From assembly GCA_039566865.1 (NCBI GenBank), contig CM076955.1, positions 10,059,001-10,123,000 of the forward strand: a DNA stretch of 64,000 bases, written 5' to 3'. Source of the stretch: Aurelia coerulea. Taxonomy: Eukaryota; Cnidaria; Scyphozoa; Semaeostomeae; Ulmaridae. Positions 11,316 to 19,685 of this stretch are shown piece after piece. Each line of letters begins with the position of its first letter. Within the stretch, counting starts at the first letter, position 1. The notes beneath the pieces are model-generated. The model did not search any database. It was not told the DNA's origin and saw only the letters and a program-made list of their open reading frames with translations. The position numbers and the translations under genes are program-made.

Positions 11316-12617
11316 ATTTCTGTGCTCCCATTTCTGGCAAGACTCTTTGAGAAATTGATTTACAACCAACTATATGATTATCTAGACAAAAATAAACTTC
11401 TGTATTCTGGCCAATCAGGTTTTAGAGCTCTGCATTCCACTGTAACTTGCTTGCTTTCTGGCACTAATGACTGGCACATTAATATTGAGCGTGGAAAATT
11501 TACAGGAAATATTTTCATTGATTTGAAAAAGGCTTTTGATACTGTTGATCATGCCATACTTATTCAAAAGCTATCTAAGTACGGAATTCAGGGTCTTGAG
11601 CTTCAATGGTTCAAGTCATATCTCAGCAGTAGGCAGCAATTCACTAAGGTTAATGGAGTGGAATCTGACATCGGAAGCATCAGCTGTGGTGTTCCACAAG
11701 GCTCTTGTTTAGGTCCGCTACTCTTCCTAATCTATATAAATGATTTGCCATTCGCCTTGAAAAACTGCAAAGTTACGATGTACGCCGACGATACTAGCAT
11801 ATCCTATTCCTCTAAGAGCATTGAGGATCTAACTGAAACGCTCAACAACGAATTGAAATGTTTGAAAGAATGGCTTCAGGGCAATAAATTGTCTTTGAAT
11901 GTAATCAAGACTCAGGCAATGGTAATCGGATCTAGACCAAATCTTAAAAAGATTGGTGAAAACACTGTGGATTCTCCTGCATTTGTTATCGATGATTCCC
12001 CTGTAGAACTCGTCGACAGTATTAAGTATCTTGGTGTCCAAGTTGACCAGTACCTCGTGTGGGACGAGCAAATTAAATCTGTTCAAGCCAAAGTCTCCCG
12101 CTCGTTAGGTTTTTTAAAATATGCAAAGAAATTTTTGCCAAAAACTGTACTTTGCAAATTATATAGAGGTATTGTAGAGCCACATTTTCGGTACTGCTGT
12201 TCTGTGTGGGGGAACTGTGCTGAGTTCCGACTGGTTAAGCTTCAGAAATTGCAGAATCGTGCCGCTAGAATTATTACAAATAGCAGCTACGATGCTCCTG
12301 CCGAAGCTTTGATTACAGAGTTAAAATGGCCAACTGTGAGGGATATGATCAGAAGTGAGACTGCAACAACTGTATATAAATCTGTTAATAGTCTCGCGCC
12401 TGATTATCTCTCGCATTTATTTGTTAGAAATTCTGATCGCAATATTATCAACCTTAGAAATGCCGAAACTGACTTGCTAGTGCCATTCATGAAAACTAGT
12501 AATGGACAGAAAGCGTTCGCATTTCGTGGAGCAAAAATCTGGAATGATCTCAGCCGCGAGGCCAAGCAAGCTCCCTCTTTATCTTCTTTTAAGAACAAGA
12601 TAAAGGGTCGGTTGTAA
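11316..12617 (+). CDS. LINE-1 reverse transcriptase, C-terminal 430 residues
   Basis: The best-preserved LINE-1 reading frame in the window, open throughout but lacking its 5' part (no apurinic endonuclease, no first RT motifs and no own start codon; upstream residues are ATT-derived). Visible in order: RISVLPFLARLFEKL, motif A NIFIDLKKAFDTVDHA, motif B GVPQGSCLGPLLFLIYINDL, motif C YADD (11781-11792), the thumb (IKYLGVQVDQYLVWDEQI), and the C-terminal block ELKWPTVRDMIRSETATTVY to a stop at 12617. The protein would copy LINE RNA at the target site. Truncation makes it dead on arrival. Similar to jockey/CR1-type elements; clade uncertain. Confidence 0.85.
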   Translation: MSVLPFLARLFEKLIYNQLYDYLDKNKLLYSGQSGFRALHSTVTCLLSGTNDWHINIERGKFTGNIFIDLKKAFDTVDHAILIQKLSKYGIQGLELQWFKSYLSSRQQFTKVNGVESDIGSISCGVPQGSCLGPLLFLIYINDLPFALKNCKVTMYADDTSISYSSKSIEDLTETLNNELKCLKEWLQGNKLSLNVIKTQAMVIGSRPNLKKIGENTVDSPAFVIDDSPVELVDSIKYLGVQVDQYLVWDEQIKSVQAKVSRSLGFLKYAKKFLPKTVLCKLYRGIVEPHFRYCCSVWGNCAEFRLVKLQKLQNRAARIITNSSYDAPAEALITELKWPTVRDMIRSETATTVYKSVNSLAPDYLSHLFVRNSDRNIINLRNAETDLLVPFMKTSNGQKAFAFRGAKIWNDLSREAKQAPSLSSFKNKIKGRL

Positions 12618-12720
12618 ATTTATTGTAAATAGTTGTAGATAAATTATTTATGATTGTAATTAGTTTCCTTTTCCCATTATTAATTTTAGTAGATTTTTTA
12701 ATTTGTAAAGTTTTTGGCAC

Positions 12721-12757
12721 GGCCCCCTGAAAATCAGTCATACTGACTGACGGGGCT
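12721..12757 (+). other. Stem-loop in the LINE-1 3' UTR
   Basis: TCAGTCA and TGACTGA form a 7-bp stem with a 3-nt TAC loop, and the outer segments GCCCC and GGGGC can pair too. It lies about 30 bp before the poly(A) tail, where some LINEs carry the structure that their RT recognises. Role inferred only from position and folding. Confidence 0.5.
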
Positions 12758-12805
12758 ACCGTGCATAAATAATTTTAAAATGAAAAAAAAAAAAAAAAAA
12801 AAAAT

Positions 12806-13609
12806 GACGAAACCCCTAAACTTCAGAATATACTTTTTCGCATTACCATAGATAGAGATCTTCAGAAGGCCAAAGAACTTAGTATCCAAGGTCCTTTTCT
12901 TGGACTAAATGACATTCAGGTAAAAGCGTCTCATTCTATCTTTTACAACTGGAAGATAAGCGATGATTTGGTCCGTTTTGCTATCAAAGCGCGTTTAAGT
13001 TTACTCCCAACAAATTTCACAACTTATATTTGGAACAGGACAAATGATCCGTGTTGTCCGCTTTGTTTTAGCCACACAGAAAGTATTGCGCATTTGTTTA
13101 ATGGATGCAAGGAATTTCATAATTTCTACAGTCGCCGGCACGATCGGATTGTTGAAAAACTTTTCGATGAATTAAAGTTGATATTATGTTCGAGCAAGAT
13201 AGTTTATACAAACAAGTTACTAGAAACTTTGTTGCCAGAATATCGAGAAGAGCTGACCTTGCTTCAACATCGGAAACCGGACATTGTTATTATTGATAAA
13301 ACTTCACGAGATATCATCATAGCAGAAGTTACAGTTTGTTTTGATCTCTACTTTGGATTCTCGTTTCCAGCGAAGTGTGATCGCTACCAGGACATGTGTG
13401 ACGTTCTTCGTGAAAATGGATGGAACCCTTCTCTTCATGTTCTGTGTTTTGGTGCGCTTGGCTGTATCAAAGAGGACGTTTATGAACGATTGCGGAATAT
13501 TGGCTTTGGAAAAGGAAAAGTAAAGGAACTGTTAGCTTGGTGCTCGATTTCTAATATTATTGGAGCGAACTATATCTGGAGGCACAGGGTGAAAAAATTG
13601 AGTCACTGA
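12806..13609 (+). CDS. RLE-1 unit A: zinc knuckle and restriction-like endonuclease
   Basis: The frame is open from the LINE junction at 12806 (ETPKLQNILFR) to the stop at 13609. An ATG occurs at 12968 but homologous sequence extends upstream, so it is probably not the start. The protein has a CCHC-type knuckle (CCPLCFSHTESIAHLFNGC) followed by an endonuclease core: KPDIVIID (PD at 13277-13282), EVTVCFDLYF and KCDRYQDM. This order is diagnostic of the C-terminus of R2/R4-type LINEs, which nick the target for reverse transcription. The RT domain is absent. Only a few substitutions separate it from unit B. Inactive as a transposon. Confidence 0.8.
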   Translation, partial: DETPKLQNILFRITIDRDLQKAKELSIQGPFLGLNDIQVKASHSIFYNWKISDDLVRFAIKARLSLLPTNFTTYIWNRTNDPCCPLCFSHTESIAHLFNGCKEFHNFYSRRHDRIVEKLFDELKLILCSSKIVYTNKLLETLLPEYREELTLLQHRKPDIVIIDKTSRDIIIAEVTVCFDLYFGFSFPAKCDRYQDMCDVLRENGWNPSLHVLCFGALGCIKEDVYERLRNIGFGKGKVKELLAWCSISNIIGANYIWRHRVKKLSH

Positions 13610-13814
13610 TTTCTTTCCATTTCACCTTTCGTTTTGGTCTGCTTTTGATAAACCTGGCTTTTAAGCCCACATCAAGTATCATTCTGTTCATCATTGATAC
13701 TCAGTGATAAATTTATTCACCGTTTGTACCATGGCGTTTATTAACGGTAACTGTAAAACCAGCAAACATTCTGTATATATTAACTAAGCAGTAGGTTTTG
13801 CCATTTGCTTGGGT

Positions 13815-13815
<1 letters not shown>

Positions 13816-13873
<58 letters not shown>
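13816..13873. repeat. (ATT)n microsatellite between duplicate RLE units
   Basis: About 19 ATT units separating unit A from unit B. It may be the recombination point that created the tandem duplication. Confidence 0.97.
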
Positions 13874-15076
<1,203 letters not shown>

Positions 15077-15080
15077 GAGT

Positions 15081-15123
15081 GCTGACGAAGATTTTTAATC
15101 GAAACGTTCAAGATTCTAACAGT
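15081..15123 (+). ncRNA. PLE terminal cassette between ATT tracts
   Basis: GCTGACGAAGAT, TTAATCGAAACGTTCAAG, AACAGTTGTG, then a short ATT/ATC run to about 15148 where PLE-A1 coding starts. It probably belongs to an upstream PLE end that is otherwise gone. Confidence 0.4.
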
Positions 15124-15148
15124 TGTGTTTTTATTATCATTATTATTA

Positions 15149-16041
15149 CCATACGTTCAAATCCTCTGTCACAATTCATTCGCATAAAAAGAATCTGCCA
15201 CCTGATACAGGACTATAGAAAACACGCAATCAAGTTCATAAATTTTTATGTCAATCGTGGTTATTCTATATCTGGTTTAAATAAGATCGCGAAAGAAGTC
15301 GAAGAAAAGGACAGAACATCACTCCTGAATGGACACGTACATAACAATAGCCCAAATAAAGATCGAATACCAGTAGTAATTAACTGGCACAGGAAATTTA
15401 AAGGACTAGCTAAGATACTCCATAGAAATTACGAGTTAATGATTCGTGGAGACCCAAATATGAGGAACATATTTTCAAATGCTCCCATGATCGCATATCG
15501 TCGGAACCCTAATATCCGCTCTAAATTAGTTAAATCGGAAACACAACAGCCAAAATCATACGGAGAAAGCATAAGATGCACCCAAAAGAATACCAAAAAA
15601 AGAGGACGTCCTTGCAAACTTTGTCCACATATGGGACAAACAAATAAGTTAAAAAATGAAATGTCAGGAAAAGTCTCAAACATTTCTGGAGGTACTTGTC
15701 AAAGCAAGAATGTAATTTACGCGGCAGAATGCAACAAACATAACACTCTTTACGTCGGCTACACTTCTACATCAGTAAGCCAAAGATTCAATAAACATAG
15801 AAGTGATTCTAGGAATGATCCAACAGCAATGGAACTCGGAAGGCATTTCTTTAATAGCCAAGATTGCACATTCGATAAGAACTTGAAAGTGCATATTTTG
15901 CAGCAAGTGGAAGGAAACGAAGCAGATCTAGGCAACTTTGAGGACAAATGGATTGCTAGATTGGACACAAAAGAACCCAATGGAATGAACAGCCCAAGGG
16001 GTGAACTCGCAAAAGCACATTTTAAACTTTTCCTGAATTAA
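15149..16041 (+). CDS. PLE-A1: C-terminal RT border and GIY-YIG endonuclease
   Basis: Open frame truncated at its 5' end by the ATT run; the apparent upstream Met at 15079 lies in the cassette. Order: FIRIKRICHLIQDYRKHAIK and FINFYVNRGYS (region just after RT), VINWHRKFKGLAKILHRNY, MIAYRRNPNIRSKLVK, the Cys-pair/His finger CKLCPHMGQ, then the GIY-YIG core NVIYAAEC with LYVGYTSTSVSQRFNKHRSD, and a C-terminal EPNGMNSPRGEL block to the stop at 16041. The nuclease nicks insertion sites in endonuclease-bearing PLEs. RT motifs A-C are absent, so it cannot act alone. The residues look intact. A 3' UTR of about 290 bp leads to a terminal motif and ATT repeats. Confidence 0.88.
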
Positions 16042-16228
16042 CAGCATCTTATTTATGTATTCCTTATTTCGAGTTTTATGTTCTCATGATTTATTCTTTT
16101 CGTAATTAGCAATCTACGCCGCATTATCAGAATCAGAAATTCCACAGACATTTGAAGAAGTCTTAAATCGAATTTATAATTCTTTCCTTTCTCGTTTTGG
16201 TACACTCTTATAATCTATTAATATTGTG

Positions 16229-16280
16229 ACTGAAGAAGATCTACATAAGCTCGAAATATTTCACTGAAAAGTTCTTGTTT
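16229..16280 (+). ncRNA. PLE-A terminal motif, variant
   Basis: GACTGAAGAAGATCTAC, then CTCGAAATATTTC. CTGAAGA fits CUGANGA and GAAA follows, but the stem between them is imperfect. It sits 190 bp after the PLE-A1 stop codon and before an ATT-rich stretch. Confidence 0.35.
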
Positions 16281-16335
16281 TTCTTGACTCTATCATACTT
16301 AAATAATCAAGACGAAACAATCTTTACTTGCAATT

Positions 16336-16386
16336 ATTATTATTATTATTATCATTATTATCATTATTATTATTGTTATTATTATA
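16336..16386. repeat. Interrupted (ATT)n microsatellite
   Basis: ATT units with ATC and GTT interruptions. PLE-A2 coding sequence begins at its edge. Confidence 0.9.
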
Positions 16387-17174
16387 TGCAGTCAAAAATT
16401 AAACTCATTCGGATAGCCAGTGACGTAGAAAAGAAAAACCGTCAAGATCTCTTGACTTTCAAGAAACCGAATGTTTGTGATGACAACAATAGGGTACCTC
16501 TAGTTATCAACTGGCACACAAGATTTAAAGGACTAGCTTCCATCCTACACAGAAACTATCAAACAATGCTTGAAGATCACCCTAAACTCGCTAAAATCTT
16601 TCCAGAACCACCAATTGTATCTTACCGCCGCAATCCAAACCTTCGTTCACTCCTAGTTTCCTGTCAGCCAAAGGTAAAAAGATCATCAGGACCGAGTGTG
16701 AGATGCACACAGAAGAATTCAAAGAAACGCGGCCGCCCATGTAAATTATGCGACCACATGGGGCAATCTGATCTGGTAGAAAATATAAATGCAAAGAAGA
16801 AACACAAAATTTCAGGAGGATCTTGTCAATCGAAAAACCTTATTTATGCAGCCGAATGCACTAAGCATAACTTACTTTATGTTGGGTACACATCAACAAC
16901 GTTGAGCCAACGCTTTAACAAACATCGGAGTGATGCGAAGCACGATCCGACAGCAACGGAGTTGGGGAAACATTTTTATGACAGTGAATTATGCAGCTTT
17001 GATCGCGATCTGCGTGTGCACGTATTAGAGAACGTTGAAGGGGACTCTGCTATCCTTGCACAGAAAGAAAGTGAATGGATATGCAGACTTAGAACACACG
17101 AACCATTAGGCATGAACGGTAGTTGCAACGAACTAGGACGTATTCATTTAAAACTATTTAGCAAAACGAATTAA
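16386..17174 (+). CDS. PLE-A2: GIY-YIG endonuclease, 5'-truncated
   Basis: Homologue of PLE-A1, truncated slightly further downstream (starts at SKIKLIRIASDVEKKNRQ). It keeps VINWHTRFKGLASILHRNYQ, IVSYRRNPNLRSLLVS, the finger CKLCDHMGQ, the GIY-YIG core NLIYAAEC with LYVGYTSTTLSQRFNKHRSD, and EPLGMNGSCNEL, stopping at 17174. The frame is open, and the catalytic-type Tyr, Arg and His positions seen in PLE-A1 are present. RT is absent. It follows PLE-A1 head-to-tail with only 3' UTR and an ATT tract between, like other local PLE strings. Confidence 0.88.
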   Translation: MQSKIKLIRIASDVEKKNRQDLLTFKKPNVCDDNNRVPLVINWHTRFKGLASILHRNYQTMLEDHPKLAKIFPEPPIVSYRRNPNLRSLLVSCQPKVKRSSGPSVRCTQKNSKKRGRPCKLCDHMGQSDLVENINAKKKHKISGGSCQSKNLIYAAECTKHNLLYVGYTSTTLSQRFNKHRSDAKHDPTATELGKHFYDSELCSFDRDLRVHVLENVEGDSAILAQKESEWICRLRTHEPLGMNGSCNELGRIHLKLFSKTN

Positions 17175-17318
17175 CTGCGTATTTCATGACGCCACATCAT
17201 TAGAAACTTACATTCCATTATTTAGGAGAACGTTTAATTCTTTTCCATTATAGAACGCAACACTCTCTCTTGTTAAACGTTTATTAACTATTAGATTTAT
17301 GGAATGCTATCATTTAGT

Positions 17319-17365
17319 GACTGTAGAAGATCTACGATAGATCGAAAATTTTCACACGAGCAGTC
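17319..17365 (+). ncRNA. PLE-A terminal motif with perfect 6-bp hairpin
   Basis: GACTGTAGAA, then GATCTA-CGA-TAGATC (perfect hairpin), then GAAAATTTTC, and CAGTC closing against GACTG. The hammerhead core is degenerate here (CTGTAGA). The related copy at 36359-36406 has CTGATGA. Confidence 0.4.
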
Positions 17366-17379
17366 TCGTTTTTTATTTG

Positions 17380-17382
17380 TTA

Positions 17383-17435
<53 letters not shown>

Positions 17436-17546
17436 AATAATAATAATAAGAACAAGAAGTAAGAAGTAAGAACAACGAATAAGAACAACGAATAAGAACA
17501 ACAAAAACAACGAGTAAGAACAACAACGGGAGTAAGAACAACGAAT
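17380..17546. repeat. ATT/AAT switch and AAGAACAACGAAT repeats
   Basis: An ATT tract to about 17433 flips to AAT units (to 17449), forming a palindromic turn. It is followed by about 95 bp of degenerate repeats with the core AAGAACAACGA(AT/GT). Confidence 0.85.
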
Positions 17547-17654
17547 TGTGAAAGAACTTTTTAGGCTATCAATTAGATGATAACGACAGATTGGTCAAGA
17601 ATAAAACATATGGTGGAAGCTCAGATTGGCCAGATCTTCTATTCCGGAATGGAA

Positions 17655-18169
17655 TAATTCCGGAATGGAATTCCAAGTGAACAAATTAAAAGGTTGTGTC
17701 GTATACGAAAACAGTTTGGCGAAAGTTTTGTCGACGGAAAGGAACTTCAACAGAGAAACCTGAAGCAAGAGATCGAGCGAGAAATGGAAAAATTGGACTT
17801 AGCCAAATGCTCAGAACTCAGGTTTCAAGGGAAATTTATAGGAATGGATGGGATTGATCGGAAAATATCAAATCAAATTTACTACGGGTGGAAACATTCA
17901 GACAGCCTGGTGAAATTTGTGCTACGAGCAAGGATGAATCAAATACCTTGCAATCAGCTGATGCATTTTTGGAACAAAGATCACGAGAAAAAATGCTTTT
18001 TCTGTTACCATCATACGGAATCAGTAGCTCATTTGATGAACTCCTGCAAAAAGTTCAAAGATCTCTACTCAAAGCGACATGATAGGATAGTAGATGCTGT
18101 TTATCAAAAGATGCGTCGATACAATCAAACATCAGTTTTCTTTGTAAATAGGATGGCAGAAACAGCATT
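17655..18169 (+). pseudogene. RLE-2 C-terminal region, first half
   Basis: Frame NGIPSEQIKRLCRIRKQFGE onward, aligning with RLE-1: ELRFQGKFIGMDGIDRKISN, YYGWKHSDSLVKFVLRARM, then the knuckle KCFFCYHHTESVAHLMNSC and YSKRHDRIVDAVY. It ends at FVNRMAETAF where LINE-2 enters, so the endonuclease core lies beyond the insertion. Upstream sequence (17547-17655) is frameshifted. No RT motifs. Confidence 0.78.
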
Positions 18170-19155
18170 CTGCTGCCCTAGCTGCATCAGGAGCATGGAA
18201 GGGTACGTCGAGAGAGAAGCTGTATGCAGAGCTTGGCTGGGAGTCGTTGAGCTCCCGTAGGTGGAGCAGACGCCTTATTCTATTCTACAAGTTCATAAAT
18301 AATTTAACTCCTGAATATACGCGATACTCTCTTCGCAAGCAGGATGCCATCGGGCGAATAAGGGCAAGGACAGAAAAATTTCAATCTAGCTTCTATCCTC
18401 ATTGCTTATCTGAATGGAATAAGCTTGATCCAGAAATTAGACTTGCACCATCTATTGCTGCTTTTAAGACAAAGCTGCTATCCAAGATTCGTCCCCTCCC
18501 TAAATCTGTCTTTCGAATACATGACCCAAAAGGACTATCGAATCTTACCCAACTAAGAGTTGGTCTCAGTAAATTGAATTTTCACAAATTCAAACACAAT
18601 TTCAAAGATACTATTAACCCAATGTGTCCCACAAACGATGGCATTGAGGATACGGAACACTTCTTGTTGCTCTGTCCTTCATTTGAAGTACCACGTAGAG
18701 ATCTTCTCGCTGGAGTTTCTGCTTTATTACGACCACTTGGACATATCAATCTTCCAAACGATTTTCTAATGCAGATTTTATTGTATGGTGATAAAGATTT
18801 TCCTGATGTTATCAATAAAGATATACTTTTGCTAACTCTCCGCTTTATCCATCAAACTGGTCGGTTTGATTAGGAATTTAAAACTCAGCCGTAAGTCACA
18901 CAACCACCACGTCCCCATTTTAAGGTAATGTTCCTTCTTTTTTTGTAAGTAGTAGTAGCTGTAGTAGTAGTCACGTGTAGCTTTATGTGGTATTTTTGTT
19001 TCCAGTAGTCATGTTTAGTGTGATGTTTCGTATCTTCTGTTTTATGTTGCCATGCGGTAGACGTGTTTTCGCTCCAAATGGCATTGTTTAAGTAGTAGGG
19101 TAGGGTATTTTGTAAGTAGTGTGTATTGGTAATATGTATTGTAAGCTTTTATTGG

Positions 19156-19182
<27 letters not shown>
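18170..19182 (+). mobile_element. LINE-2 insertion with poly(A) tail and 12-bp duplication
   Basis: 5'-truncated copy of LINE-2 beginning CTGCTGCCCTAGCTGC and ending in about 22 A residues (19161-19182). Flanking duplication AGAAACAGCATT. A 3-base microhomology (ATT) marks the 5' junction. The same LINE family occupies much of 55.9-64 kb on the other strand, so it was probably active recently. Confidence 0.88.
18172..18873 (+). CDS. LINE-2 C-terminal domain
   Basis: Open from the 5' truncation to the stop at 18873, though homology shows it is only the end of the protein: KLYAELGWESLSSRRWSRRL, FYKFINNLTPEYT, PHCLSEWNKLDPEIRLAPSI, FRIHDPKGLSNLTQLRVGLS and the MCPTNDGIEDTEHFLLLCPS zinc-finger-like region, then RFIHQTGRFD. 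The role of this tail is not established; in related LINEs it follows the RT thumb. No RT motifs remain. Confidence 0.8.
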   Translation, partial: AALAASGAWKGTSREKLYAELGWESLSSRRWSRRLILFYKFINNLTPEYTRYSLRKQDAIGRIRARTEKFQSSFYPHCLSEWNKLDPEIRLAPSIAAFKTKLLSKIRPLPKSVFRIHDPKGLSNLTQLRVGLSKLNFHKFKHNFKDTINPMCPTNDGIEDTEHFLLLCPSFEVPRRDLLAGVSALLRPLGHINLPNDFLMQILLYGDKDFPDVINKDILLLTLRFIHQTGRFD

Positions 19183-19187
<5 letters not shown>

Positions 19188-19194
19188 CAGCATT

Positions 19195-19580
19195 TCCAGA
19201 TTTACGAACTGAACTGCAGCAAATGAATAACCGGAAACCTGATTTATTAGAAATAAAGTCAAACAAAAAAGAATGTGAGATCATAGAAGTAACTGTATGC
19301 TTCGATTTGTACATGTCAGAATCATACAGGAGTAAAGAAACGAAATACCAACAGCTGAAAAACATATTGGATCAAAATGGGATTAAAACAAATATAAGAA
19401 TATTGTGCTTTGGATCGCTTGGAACTGTGCATGAAGATGTAAGGAAGAATTTAAGAAGATTAGGACTTTCTAGTGAGGAGGTGAGCCTACGATAAAATGG
19501 TGCAGTGTGTCGAACATGATATGTGGAAACATAATATGGCAGAACAGATGTAAAGGAATGCACGGACAAAATCAATTTTA
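19195..19580 (+). pseudogene. RLE-2 endonuclease core, second half
   Basis: Resumes after LINE-2 with NRKPDLLEIKSNKKECEIIE and VTVCFDLYMSESYRSKETKYQQL, giving PD...E...K and KYQ endonuclease residues, then ILCFGSLGTVHEDVRKNLRR. A frameshift near 19490 diverts the end. The correct C-terminus (IKWCSVSNMICGNIIWQNR) continues in another frame to a stop at 19580. Equivalent to 13268-13609 of RLE-1. Confidence 0.78.
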
Positions 19581-19664
19581 GTTTTTTATAAGTATACTGG
19601 ACAAACATTTGACTCTGAGATATCTTAGTTTTGCTCTCGTTCGTCAAATCATATCAGAATTTAA

Positions 19665-19684
19665 TATTATTATTATTATTATTA
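19665..19684. repeat. Short (ATT)n tract
   Basis: Six to seven ATT units, the shortest junction tract, between RLE-2 and PLE-B1. Confidence 0.9.
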
Positions 19685-19685
19685 G

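Larger units (their letters stand above)
11316..12804 (+). mobile_element. LINE-1 insertion with poly(A) tail
   Basis: 5'-truncated LINE starting inside RT (ATTTCTGTGCTCCC) and ending in 22 A residues at 12783-12804. It is flanked by GACGA at 11311-11315 and 12806-12810, a 5-bp duplication confirmed by the single GACGA in unit B. A lone T at 12805 follows the tail. Confidence 0.85.
11240..13815 (+). mobile_element. RLE-1 unit A, split by a LINE-1 insertion
   Basis: 5'-truncated R2/R4-like LINE between two ATT tracts. Positions 11240-11315 and 12806-13815 together match unit B (13874-14971) almost base for base. The difference is the 1.49-kb LINE at 11316-12805. The original insertion site is intact in unit B at 13945-13949. 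Of known RLE LINEs, the R4-clade element Dong is reported to insert in TAA repeats, which fits the ATT flanks, but clade membership here is only inferred. Confidence 0.8.
17547..19664 (+). mobile_element. RLE-2: R2/R4-like LINE split by LINE-2
   Basis: Homologue of RLE-1 between low-complexity DNA and an ATT tract. It is interrupted at 18170-19182 by LINE-2. AGAAACAGCATT occurs at 18158-18169 and 19183-19194, a 12-bp target-site duplication. Excising the insert and one duplicate joins NRMAETAF to PDLRTEL in frame. Confidence 0.85.
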
